Positions 19,631-25,130 of a stretch of DNA of 25,592 nucleotides are shown here, one piece after another. A model generated the notes under the pieces. The model worked only from the letters and a program-made list of their open reading frames with translations. It searched no databases and was not told the origin of the DNA. The first letter of the stretch is position 1; the number at the start of each line of letters is the position of its first letter. Location: IMG/VR virus record IMGVR_UViG_3300025913_000101, positions 1 through 25,592 of that record, one strand, 5' to 3'. This DNA is from a virus. Position numbers and translations under genes: made by a program.

Positions 19631-19807
19631 ATGGAACCCGCCTCCATCATCTCCCTTATTCTGTGGTTCGCTTTTCTCGGATCGCTGGCGTGGTTTGTTA
19701 CGCACGAGCCCGAGATTGACGCGCACGGCGAGGCTTACGGCGACTGGCCGAACGTCCCCGTTCCAGATGATGCCCTCGGTCATTTCGGGGGCGCACCTAA
19801 CCCATGA
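19631..19807 (+). CDS. 58-residue single-pass membrane protein
   Basis: ATG 19631 follows the previous TAA directly; the stop overlaps the next start (ATGA). One helix at 5-23 (SIISLILWFAFLGSLAWFV) is followed by an acidic, Pro-rich soluble tail (HEPEIDAHGEAYGDWPNVP). Unknown function; the second of two adjacent membrane genes. Confidence 0.6.
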   Translation: MEPASIISLILWFAFLGSLAWFVTHEPEIDAHGEAYGDWPNVPVPDDALGHFGGAPNP

Positions 19808-20100
19808 CCGATTCAATTTTCCTTGAATACGATTGCGAGGCGATTCAGGCCGCGATGGCTGTTGCTCTTTTGCACTTCAAGAACGCCAACGAACTGACGC
19901 TCTCCAAGATCGGCAAGGCTATCGAACGAGAGGCGCAATCGGTCCACCAGTATATCTGCGGCGGAGCTGAAATGCCAATGTCCTGTTGGCTCAAAGCGGT
20001 CGCGAAATGGCCGGAGCTACAGGACCGGCTGATCTACAATCTAGACGAGGCCGAAAAGGGCTTCCGCGCCAAGCAGCGCGAACTGAGGCTCAACCAGTGA
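19804..20100 (+). CDS. HTH-type early regulator in the CII position
   Basis: 98 residues. CEAIQAAMAVALLHFKNANE then LTLSKIGKAIEREAQSVHQY and CGGAEMPMSCWLKAVAKWPE: a helix-turn-helix style region followed by WPELQDRLIYNLDEAEKGFR and a basic tail. Position between Cro-like and replication genes is that of lambda CII, but sequence support for CII itself is weak. A 33-base gap separates it from the methyltransferase. Confidence 0.6.
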   Translation: MTDSIFLEYDCEAIQAAMAVALLHFKNANELTLSKIGKAIEREAQSVHQYICGGAEMPMSCWLKAVAKWPELQDRLIYNLDEAEKGFRAKQRELRLNQ

Positions 20101-20133
20101 CTTCCCCATCATATAACAGGGCGGTGTAGAGCG

Positions 20134-21081
20134 ATGGCTACTGCATCAGGGCGCATCGCCAAAGGCGACCGGGCTGCTCATGAACCGAGCCGAGTTGCAC
20201 CGTCTCGGCCATCCGGTGAGCATCCCTTGCGCGTCCTCGACCTGTTTTCAGGGATTGGCGGATTCTCGCTTGGCCTGGAAAGATCTGGAGGCTTCGAAAC
20301 CGTCGCGTTCTGTGAAATCGATCCGTTCTGCCGAAAGGTGCTGGCGAAACACTGGCCGGAGGTTCCCTGCTTTGACGATGTTCGAACCCTTAGAGGAGAT
20401 GCGGTCGCTCCCGTTGACATCATCAGCGGAGGCTTTCCCTGCCAGGATCTTTCAAACGCCGGCCTTCGAGGAGGCATTGAGGCGGAACGCTCTGGCCTTT
20501 GGGCGGAGATTGCCCGTCTGGCTGGCGAGCTTCGACCGTCCTACATCATCGTGGAGAACGTCTCAGCTTTGCTTAATGGCCCAACTGAGTGGCCAGGGCG
20601 ATGGTTTGGCAGAGTTCTGGGGAACTTGGCCGCGCTCGGGTATGATGCGGAGTGGGACTGCATACCAGCTTCCTACGTTGGCGCCCCTCGCCAGCGAGAT
20701 CGCGTCTGGATTGTTGCCTACCCCGCGCAAGAACGACAGTCAGAAGCGCGGCAACTTCGACGTATCAAACTCGCGGAATGGCTTCCCCGCTGCGGTCAAA
20801 CGTCTTTTCCTGCCAACGATCGGGAAGAACGAGCCGAAGTGCGCAAGCCGCAACAGGTTTCGGGGTTCCCCGCATTTCCGTGGTGCCAAGATGTGCGAAG
20901 GGCTGAGGATCTGCGAGGACGATCCGATTTACCTCCACCCCTCTTTCGCGGAAGCGTCGATGGGATTCCCAATTGGGTGGACAGAGTTGGAAGCTGCGGA
21001 AACGCAGTAGTTCCTCAAATCCCCGAGCTTATCGGAAGGGCGATTCTCGCTGCCATCGAAGCCGAAAGGCAGGCAGCATGA
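20134..21081 (+). CDS. DNA (cytosine-5) methyltransferase
   Basis: 315 residues with the ordered C5-MTase motifs: I DLFSGIGGFSLGLE (36-49), IV GGFPCQDLSNAG with nucleophile C103 (99-110), VI ENV (141-143), VIII QRDRVW (187-192), X GNAVVPQI (289-296). The target-recognition region (about 195-275) is short. It transfers methyl from SAM to C5 of cytosine in a specific site, probably to evade host restriction. No cognate endonuclease is adjacent unless the VRR-NUC gene two places downstream serves, which is speculative. Much of its length is overlapped by a second conserved frame. Confidence 0.95.
   Translation: MATASGRIAKGDRAAHEPSRVAPSRPSGEHPLRVLDLFSGIGGFSLGLERSGGFETVAFCEIDPFCRKVLAKHWPEVPCFDDVRTLRGDAVAPVDIISGGFPCQDLSNAGLRGGIEAERSGLWAEIARLAGELRPSYIIVENVSALLNGPTEWPGRWFGRVLGNLAALGYDAEWDCIPASYVGAPRQRDRVWIVAYPAQERQSEARQLRRIKLAEWLPRCGQTSFPANDREERAEVRKPQQVSGFPAFPWCQDVRRAEDLRGRSDLPPPLFRGSVDGIPNWVDRVGSCGNAVVPQIPELIGRAILAAIEAERQAA
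20180..21010 (+). CDS. Overlapping second-frame protein inside the methyltransferase gene
   Basis: A 276-codon frame, probably started at an internal ATG (20378 or 20399) because the family similarity begins at SSAEAFPARIFQTPAFEEAL. It continues TSSWRTSQLCLMAQ, FWGTWPRSGMMRSGTAYQLP then TLAPL, LLPTPRKND and ends with SFAEASMGFPIGWTELEAAE. I recognise this ordered set (SSxEAFPA, SWRTSQ, WPRSGM, LPTP, the MGFPIGWT end) from a phage protein family found with cytosine methyltransferases. Both frames carrying recognisable motifs over about 600 bases suggests dual coding. Function unknown; the upstream third (20180-20377) is doubtful. Confidence 0.5.
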   Translation: MNRAELHRLGHPVSIPCASSTCFQGLADSRLAWKDLEASKPSRSVKSIRSAERCWRNTGRRFPALTMFEPLEEMRSLPLTSSAEAFPARIFQTPAFEEALRRNALAFGRRLPVWLASFDRPTSSWRTSQLCLMAQLSGQGDGLAEFWGTWPRSGMMRSGTAYQLPTLAPLASEIASGLLPTPRKNDSQKRGNFDVSNSRNGFPAAVKRLFLPTIGKNEPKCASRNRFRGSPHFRGAKMCEGLRICEDDPIYLHPSFAEASMGFPIGWTELEAAETQ

Positions 21082-21401
21082 CCTGCGCCAAACTCACCAC
21101 AAGAGCCACGATCATCGCTCCGGACGGTTCCCGATACGTCGGCACAAACTACGTCCGCAATCCGCAGCGAATGTGTCCGCGCGAGGGAATGCCTACCGGC
21201 GTCGGATATGAGCTTTGCAAGAGCATCTGTGACCAGCCAGCCCATGCTGAAGTCAACGCCTGCCTGGCAGCCGGAGACCGCGCTCGCGGCGGCACGCTTT
21301 ACCTGGAGGGCCATTACTACGCCTGCGACAACTGCAAGCGCGTAGCTGCTGAACACGGCGTCGAGATCGTCATCGGTTCTCCGCCCGAGGAGGCAGCATA
21401 A
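21078..21401 (+). CDS. dCMP-deaminase-like zinc protein
   Basis: 107 residues from ATG 21078 (ATGA with the methyltransferase stop). Zinc and catalytic motif H56-A-E58 in QPAHAEVNA and C83-x2-C86 in YYACDNCKRVAAEHGV fit the cytidine/deoxycytidylate deaminase fold; the usual PC before the second Cys is replaced by AC. The fold converts dCMP to dUMP, raising the dTTP supply for phage replication. It is shorter than typical dCMP deaminases (about 140-170), so activity is probable but unproven. Confidence 0.8.
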   Translation: MTCAKLTTRATIIAPDGSRYVGTNYVRNPQRMCPREGMPTGVGYELCKSICDQPAHAEVNACLAAGDRARGGTLYLEGHYYACDNCKRVAAEHGVEIVIGSPPEEAA

Positions 21402-21757
21402 TGCAATCCGAAGCCTCCGTTCAAAAAGACGTTCGAGCCTATTTGGCGCGCGTCGGCATTGACTCGCTCGCCATACCGAACGGCGCTGTCCTTGCCGGTG
21501 ATAAAGCCTCACGCTGTCGTCAGATGGCAAAGCTCAAGGCTACTGGATTAATGCCTGGAGCTGCGGACCTCCTATTGCTGGACCGCCGCTTTGTGCGCCG
21601 TGTCGGCTTCTTCGAGATCAAGCGCGAAGGCGGAAGGCTGGAGGCTTCACAGAAGACATTCGCCGATCTGTGCGAGAGCGTCTGGCACATTCCCTATGCG
21701 GTCGTTCGATCGATTGCCGATGCGACTGAGACGCTGGCGCAGTGGGGATGGCGATGA
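21401..21757 (+). CDS. VRR-NUC domain nuclease
   Basis: 118 residues; ATG overlaps the previous stop (TAATG). It has SEASVQKDVRAYL at the start, NGAVLAGDKASRCRQMAKLK then ATGLMPGAADLLLL with D56, and E72-I-K74 in FFEIKREGGRL with Q84. This is the PD-(D/E)XK-type VRR-NUC fold, which cleaves branched or single/double-strand DNA; phage versions stand alone like this one. It lies in the early region between nucleotide metabolism and replication genes. Confidence 0.88.
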   Translation: MQSEASVQKDVRAYLARVGIDSLAIPNGAVLAGDKASRCRQMAKLKATGLMPGAADLLLLDRRFVRRVGFFEIKREGGRLEASQKTFADLCESVWHIPYAVVRSIADATETLAQWGWR

Positions 21758-21903
21758 CTCCCCGTCAAGACCAGGTATCCGAATGGATGGCCGCCTATGG
21801 TGGAACACCATCACAATGCGCTGAGTGTCTGGGGATAAGCTACAAGGCTGTTCAAAGGGCATGGCAGAAGGTCTGCGCCAGATATGGGTGGCAGGCGCGA
21901 TGA
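21754..21903 (+). CDS. 49-residue HTH-like microprotein
   Basis: ATGA overlap at both ends (21754 and 21900). It reads MTPRQDQVSEWMAAYGGTPS then QCAECLGISYKAVQRAWQKV, resembling a single helix-turn-helix with two Cys. Unknown function. Confidence 0.55.
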   Translation: MTPRQDQVSEWMAAYGGTPSQCAECLGISYKAVQRAWQKVCARYGWQAR

Positions 21904-22166
21904 CTGCTCTTCCCCGTTGGAAACCCGAGGACAGCGTTAGGCTTGTCCGGCGAAAGAAGATCGATGGCGCTCCGTTCAAGAGATTGCAGACGGAGTTCGG
22001 CAGAAGCCACACTGCCCTTCACAAGCAGTTTCACAAGCTCGAAACCATGCTGGAATCCTCGCACGGCGAAATTCTTGAGCGCCATCGGGAGGAAGAGTTG
22101 GAGCTGTTGGAGAAGCTCCTTCGAGAACAGCGCTCTCCAGAGGCGTACGGAGACGAGCGCCCATGA
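21900..22166 (+). CDS. SANT/GcrA-like small DNA-binding protein
   Basis: 88 residues from ATG 21900. PRWKPEDSVRLVRRKKIDGA then PFKRLQTEFGRSHTALHKQF has the W-x-P-E-D ... G-R-S ... A pattern of SANT/Myb or GcrA-type helix-turn-helix. The second half is a long charged helix (EILERHREEELELLEKLLRE) that could dimerise. Probably a DNA-binding early regulator. Confidence 0.65.
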   Translation: MTALPRWKPEDSVRLVRRKKIDGAPFKRLQTEFGRSHTALHKQFHKLETMLESSHGEILERHREEELELLEKLLREQRSPEAYGDERP

Positions 22167-22252
22167 AGCTGTGGAAAACCGCCGATCCTGACAAGTTAAT
22201 GAAATATCGGCCACGCTTCCCGTGGCCTCAATCGTGTAATTTTCCGGCATGA
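22163..22252 (+). CDS. 29-residue linking microgene
   Basis: ATG 22163 overlaps the previous stop and its TGA overlaps the initiator ATG at 22249. It reads MKLWKTADPDKLMKYRPRFP then WPQSCNFPA. It may only couple translation of the initiator to the upstream gene; coding is supported by packing alone. Confidence 0.35.
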   Translation: MKLWKTADPDKLMKYRPRFPWPQSCNFPA

Positions 22253-22974
22253 GCTTCGATGCTCTCGCATGGGCTGGAAAATGCCAGCCGGGAACGGCGG
22301 CGAGAAAGCTTGTGCTTCTCGCGCTCGCCGATAGGCACAACACTGAAGAGAATGCGTCACGCCCATCAACGGCGTGGATAGCTGACTGGACTGGGCTCAA
22401 CCGTAAAACTGTTATCGCTGCGCTGGACGAACTCGAGCGCAGCAACCTCATCAGCGACACAGGCAGGCGTAGCGGGGAAACGGGCCAAATAAAGGTCTAT
22501 TCGCTCCACCTTGAAAGCGTCCCAAAAACGGAACAGTTCCAAAAACGGAACAGTTCCACTTTTTCCTCCAAAGAGTCCCAAAAACGGGACACGGATACTA
22601 TTAGGGAACCAGTAGCTTCAGAAGCTAAAGCTTCTTCAGCTAGACCCGCGCGCAAGCGAGATGAGTTTCCCGCTCCTCCCAATGTTCCTGAAGAAGTCTG
22701 GCGCGACTTTCTGAATAGCCCGAAGCGGCGGAAGGCTGGGATGAGCGCGACCGCTTACGCCGGGATCACGAACAACCTCGTCGTTCTCGCGGAGCACGGT
22801 TTTCCGCCTGGAGAGATGATCGCCCTCGCTGTGGAGCGAGGTTGGACGACCGTGAAGCTGGAATGGGTCTTAAACGAACGGACGCGGCGAAATGAACGAA
22901 CCGACACCAACCCAACCGGGACAGCACTTGCAAGAGTCCAGGCCGCGATACGAAGCGGAGATCCTTTCAACTGA
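22249..22974 (+). CDS. Replication initiator, lambda O-like, with origin inside the gene
   Basis: 241 residues. Winged-helix domain at about 18-85: AARKLVLLALADRHNTEENA, RPSTAWIADWTGLNRKTVIA, ALDELERSNLIS, GQIKVYSLHL. A low-complexity central segment (about 90-125) is encoded by iteron DNA. The C-terminal half (NVPEEVWRDFLNSPKRRKAG, FPPGEMIALAVERGWTTVKL) is the usual partner-binding region of phage initiators. It should bind the iterons within its own gene and load the host helicase. Confidence 0.82.
   Translation: MSFDALAWAGKCQPGTAARKLVLLALADRHNTEENASRPSTAWIADWTGLNRKTVIAALDELERSNLISDTGRRSGETGQIKVYSLHLESVPKTEQFQKRNSSTFSSKESQKRDTDTIREPVASEAKASSARPARKRDEFPAPPNVPEEVWRDFLNSPKRRKAGMSATAYAGITNNLVVLAEHGFPPGEMIALAVERGWTTVKLEWVLNERTRRNERTDTNPTGTALARVQAAIRSGDPFN
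22522..22590. repeat. Iterons of the putative replication origin
   Basis: CCAAAAACGGAACAGTT occurs twice in direct tandem (22522-22538, 22539-22555), and a third partial copy CCAAAAACGGGAC lies at 22578-22590. All are within the initiator gene. Repeated initiator-binding sites inside the initiator gene are the lambda ori design. Confidence 0.75.
22613..22642. repeat. 30-bp imperfect palindrome downstream of the iterons
   Basis: TAGCT-tc-AGAAGCT-aa-AGCTTCT-tc-AGCTA: outer and inner arms pair, with the two TC pairs and the central AA unmatched. It lies 22 bp past the third iteron, and could be the unwinding or helicase-loading part of the origin. Confidence 0.55.
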
Positions 22975-23212
22975 GCTGGCGAAGATGCTCGGTTTGGTCG
23001 CTCCGGTCACGATGAGCGCGGACCAGCAAGCCATCTGGATCACATGCGCCATCGACGCTCTGCAAGGCATTCACGCTTCGGAAGTCGCTGCGGTTTCAAT
23101 GGAGGTTCGCCGCTCGGTCACACGCCCTTCGCAGATTGTGCCGGAGATCGCCAAGCTGGTTGCGGTGAAGCGGGAGAGACGGAGCGCGCATATTTCGGCG
23201 CCCGTGATATGA
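22892..23212 (+). CDS. Hypothetical replication-module protein
   Basis: 106 residues from ATG 22892, overlapping the initiator end by 83 bases. Helical: RPRYEAEILSTELAKMLGLV, SADQQAIWITCAIDALQGIH, EVRRSVTRPSQIVPEIAKLV. It could be a short helicase-loader partner (P position), but no AAA+ motif is present. A start within the overlap is uncertain. Confidence 0.55.
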   Translation: MNEPTPTQPGQHLQESRPRYEAEILSTELAKMLGLVAPVTMSADQQAIWITCAIDALQGIHASEVAAVSMEVRRSVTRPSQIVPEIAKLVAVKRERRSAHISAPVI

Positions 23213-23236
23213 GGGACCGCCACCGAGAAGCCCCTT

Positions 23237-23362
23237 ATGGACCGTCGCGGTGAGCCGATGAGTGAGGAAGAGACAACCGAGCTGAACGGGATATTGGAGA
23301 CGCTGAAAGCCAAGGCCAGATATCGCGCTGACGGGTCCAGGTATTTCATCGAAACCAACTGA
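23237..23362 (+). CDS. 41-residue microprotein
   Basis: MDRRGEPMSEEETTELNGIL then ETLKAKARYRADGSRYFIETN. GAGAAG precedes ATG 23237. Acidic helix followed by a basic strand; unknown function. Confidence 0.45.
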   Translation: MDRRGEPMSEEETTELNGILETLKAKARYRADGSRYFIETN

Positions 23363-23402
23363 ATTTCTTTGACTTTTCTGCCAATTTCATGTAGGTGACA
23401 GC

Positions 23403-23588
23403 ATGGGTGATTTGCTTAATCTTGCAGAGCATTTCGAGAGTGAATCGCTCAACTGGCGCGGACAGCCGATTGGCAATCTGCTTCACTCGATGGCAGAGCT
23501 TTTGAAGTCCCACGCATACGGAGACCTAGTGAGAGCCCAGATGCTAAGCTCAAGCCTGGTTAAGATGCCGATAGGGAGGGTGAATTAG
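23403..23588 (+). CDS. Small helical hypothetical protein
   Basis: 61 residues. ATG 23403 follows TAGGTGACAGC; a TTGACT at 23371 could be a -35 box, with no clear -10. The sequence DLLNLAEHFESESLNWRGQP then NLLHSMAELLKSHAYGDLVR is helical. Its end overlaps by 4 bases the convergent HTH gene. Last + gene before the terminase. Confidence 0.55.
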   Translation: MGDLLNLAEHFESESLNWRGQPIGNLLHSMAELLKSHAYGDLVRAQMLSSSLVKMPIGRVN

Positions 23589-23752
23589 TGGTCGAGCTGC
23601 TCCATCAGGATGGCAACTGGACCGCTGATAGAGCGCTCACCGGACTCATACCGCCTTATCGTACGATGGTCACTGATACGCAAATGCGCTGCGAGCTGGC
23701 GCTGAGTGAGGCCAGCCCGCAGGCGAATGGATTTGAACTCTTGAGGGGTCAT
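23585..23752 (-). CDS. 55-residue XRE-type HTH regulator
   Basis: ATG 23752 directly follows the previous stop. MTPQEFKSIRLRAGLTQRQL, AAHLRISDHRTIRRYESGER, SISGPVAILMEQLDH: a single helix-turn-helix unit of a type common in phages (LTQxQLAxxLxxSDxRTxRRYESGER). It would bind DNA; it is the last gene of the right-hand leftward cluster and may control that cluster or the late promoter. Confidence 0.75.
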   Translation of the reverse strand: MTPQEFKSIRLRAGLTQRQLAAHLRISDHRTIRRYESGERSISGPVAILMEQLDH

Positions 23753-24028
23753 TCAATCGGCTCCCGGTCGAGAGACCTTGCGGAACGTCTCAACGTCAAA
23801 ATAGGCAGGGGAGCGCAGGCCGTGCTTCACGGGGCGCTTGCGGCACAGTTCCCAGCACGTAACGGTTTCACCGCTGTATGTCTGGAAGGTAACAGGCTCC
23901 CGGCTTACGCTGTAGTTGGCCATGGTGTCACCGAAGAAGCGCATTGTCTCGCGGGTGAAAAAGTAAGGCTCGCGCCCAGCTTCCTCGACAAGTGCGCGAA
24001 GCCGGGCTGGCGTCATGCGGTCAGTCAT
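23753..24028 (-). CDS. Hypothetical protein
   Basis: 91 residues from ATG 24028, three bases after the previous stop. TPARLRALVEEAGREPYFFT (helix), ETMRFFGDTMANYSVSREPV, TFQTYSGETVTCWELCRKRP (strands). The FFTRETMRFFGDTMANY phrase looks like a conserved small phage protein, but I cannot name it. Confidence 0.65.
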   Translation of the reverse strand: MTDRMTPARLRALVEEAGREPYFFTRETMRFFGDTMANYSVSREPVTFQTYSGETVTCWELCRKRPVKHGLRSPAYFDVETFRKVSRPGAD

Positions 24029-24031
24029 GGC

Positions 24032-24223
24032 TCAAGCCTCCTCGCTCTGAAGGTTAGATGGAAGCTCCTGATATTGCCCGAGCGACCCATCGCGAAAGAC
24101 AGGATGGCCGAACACATGGCGAGTGCCGACCGACCAATCAGAGATGCGATAGCGCTGCCCGCCAGGAGACTTAAGCATAGCTCCTCCGCCAAGCCTGCGC
24201 GCAAGTTCAAAGGTATTCATCAT
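24032..24223 (-). CDS. Small hypothetical protein behind a hairpin leader
   Basis: 63 residues; two adjacent ATGs (24223, 24220) follow GAGGGAGA. FELARRLGGGAMLKSPGGQR, YRISDWSVGTRHVFGHPVFR: beta-rich. The leader contains hairpin GGGAC-TACA-GTCCC (24242-24255). Confidence 0.6.
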   Translation of the reverse strand: MMNTFELARRLGGGAMLKSPGGQRYRISDWSVGTRHVFGHPVFRDGSLGQYQELPSNLQSEEA

Positions 24224-24241
24224 CGTTCTCCCTCATCAGGT

Positions 24242-24255
24242 GGGACTGTAGTCCC
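24242..24255 (-). promoter_or_regulatory. Leader hairpin before the 24223 gene
   Basis: On the transcript: GGGAC-TACA-GTCCC then ACCT, spacer and GGGAGA. It sits between the stop of the 24258 gene and the ribosome site 18 bases further on. No U-tract. Confidence 0.55.
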
Positions 24256-24257
24256 GG

Positions 24258-24458
24258 TTATGCGAGCACAAACTCGCGAACATGCTTCCACGTCATATCA
24301 TGGATGCGCTGATCTGTATTCCTATGGACATAGACAACAGCGCACCGGCCATCGTCAATGTGCTTCCCGATATAGGCGACATATCCGCCAGGACATTCAC
24401 GCTTGGAAGCGCCCGGAAGCGCAGTGCGGATTATCTCTCTATGTAGGGTCTCGATCAT
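24258..24458 (-). CDS. Small hypothetical protein
   Basis: 66 residues from ATG 24458 behind AGAGGAGA. ETLHREIIRTALPGASKREC, GGYVAYIGKHIDDGRCAVVY, VHRNTDQRIHDMTWKHVREF: alternating strands and helix with two Cys. Unknown function. Confidence 0.6.
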   Translation of the reverse strand: MIETLHREIIRTALPGASKRECPGGYVAYIGKHIDDGRCAVVYVHRNTDQRIHDMTWKHVREFVLA

Positions 24459-24483
24459 TGTGCCATTCTCCTCTGGCGTGAGT

Positions 24484-24496
24484 GGGGCAAAGCCCC
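24484..24496 (-). promoter_or_regulatory. Leader hairpin before the 24458 gene
   Basis: GGGGC-TTT-GCCCC on the transcript, after the stop of the 24501 gene and 25 bases before ATG 24458. Confidence 0.55.
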
Positions 24497-24500
24497 GGTG

Positions 24501-24698
24501 TCAGGCTTCCAACCAGCGCACGAAGCCCGGATGACGCTCTAGCTTGGCCTTCGCCGCCTCAAGCGTCCGAAACGCCATTGGCCGATACCCCGGCGCATAC
24601 ATGGTGAAGCGATCAGCTCTCTGCCTCGTGATACCCGTAGGGTGAGGCATCTTGGAGCCGGTGAGGTAGTTCACCTCTGCATAGATGGTTTTCTTCAT
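24501..24698 (-). CDS. Small hypothetical protein
   Basis: 65 residues from ATG 24698 with GGGAGAA upstream; the longer frame to 24773 has no ribosome site. KKTIYAEVNYLTGSKMPHPT, DRFTMYAPGYRPMAFRTLEA, AKAKLERHPGFVRWLEA: strand-helix protein with a Trp-containing terminal helix. Unknown function. Confidence 0.6.
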   Translation of the reverse strand: MKKTIYAEVNYLTGSKMPHPTGITRQRADRFTMYAPGYRPMAFRTLEAAKAKLERHPGFVRWLEA

Positions 24699-24721
24699 TC
24701 CCATTCTCCCTTGGGTTAGGT

Positions 24722-24734
24722 GGGACAATGTCCC
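24722..24734 (-). promoter_or_regulatory. Leader hairpin before the 24698 gene
   Basis: GGGAC-ATT-GTCCC then ACCT, 23 bases before ATG 24698. The right arm and flank GTCCCACCT match the hairpin before the 24223 gene. Confidence 0.6.
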
Positions 24735-24769
24735 GATGCGCATTGATGTAATGAGGTCCGTTGGTCCTG

Positions 24770-24937
24770 TCAAGCATCGAATGTCGTTGGGTTGCGAATT
24801 ACCTCATTTCCCGCATCGTCACACATCTGCAATTCACGTCGCACCGGTAGCGGGTTACCGGCACGGGATGCGCTGATCCCGCTGCAACCTGGACACATGC
24901 GGTCGAGGCCGAGACCATAACGATGCTGTCGCTTCAT
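24770..24937 (-). CDS. 55-residue Cys-containing microprotein
   Basis: MKRQHRYGLGLDRMCPGCSG, ISASRAGNPLPVRRELQMCD, DAGNEVIRNPTTFDA. A C-x2-C pair (CPGC) plus one later Cys suggests a small zinc-binding module. ATG 24937 lies 7 bases after a 17-base hairpin and has no other ribosome site than GAGA within it. First gene of the right-hand leftward cluster. Confidence 0.55.
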   Translation of the reverse strand: MKRQHRYGLGLDRMCPGCSGISASRAGNPLPVRRELQMCDDAGNEVIRNPTTFDA

Positions 24938-24944
24938 GTGGCGT

Positions 24945-24961
24945 CGGTCTCAAAGAGACCG
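24945..24961 (-). promoter_or_regulatory. Leader hairpin before the 24937 gene
   Basis: Perfect 7-bp stem CGGTCTC-TTT-GAGACCG on the leftward transcript, ending 7 bases before ATG. The surrounding gap 24938-25130 is otherwise non-coding: it is AT-rich near 25030-25080, with GTTTTC-A-A/G-AAAT repeated at 25031 and 25065. It should hold the promoters of both sides and may hold the packaging site, since pac/cos sites often lie next to the small terminase gene. Confidence 0.5.
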
Positions 24962-25091
24962 GGGGCATGGTGGCGGGCACCCCCAAAGTTGCGAGCGTGA
25001 TGTGTGATGCCATCAACCAATCTATCCGGCGTTTTCAAAAATCGGGTCCCTTAAAAAATCGCGGGTTTTCAGAAATTTAGCGGATTCCTAA

Positions 25092-25114
25092 AGTATTTGG
25101 ATTTCGCAAATACT
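25092..25114. promoter_or_regulatory. Perfect dyad upstream of the small terminase gene
   Basis: AGTATTTG-N7-CAAATACT, 8-base arms, ending 16 bases before the terminase ATG. It shares AGTAT/ATACT ends and a 7-base centre with the dyad at the repressor start (18272-18292). TTTGGA and TACTCT with a 17-base spacer overlap it, a weak late-promoter candidate. Confidence 0.5.
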
Positions 25115-25130
25115 GTGATACTCTAGTCGA

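Noticed and set aside
18821-19816. 331-codon reverse frame across early genes
   Set aside because: Opposes tightly packed forward genes with good start/stop contacts, and the PILVARFL synonymous pattern supports the forward strand. Only its Ash-like middle was kept as a finding.
23588-24481. 297-codon forward frame
   Set aside because: Covers four reverse genes with ribosome sites and hairpin leaders; no start signal and no protein-like core.
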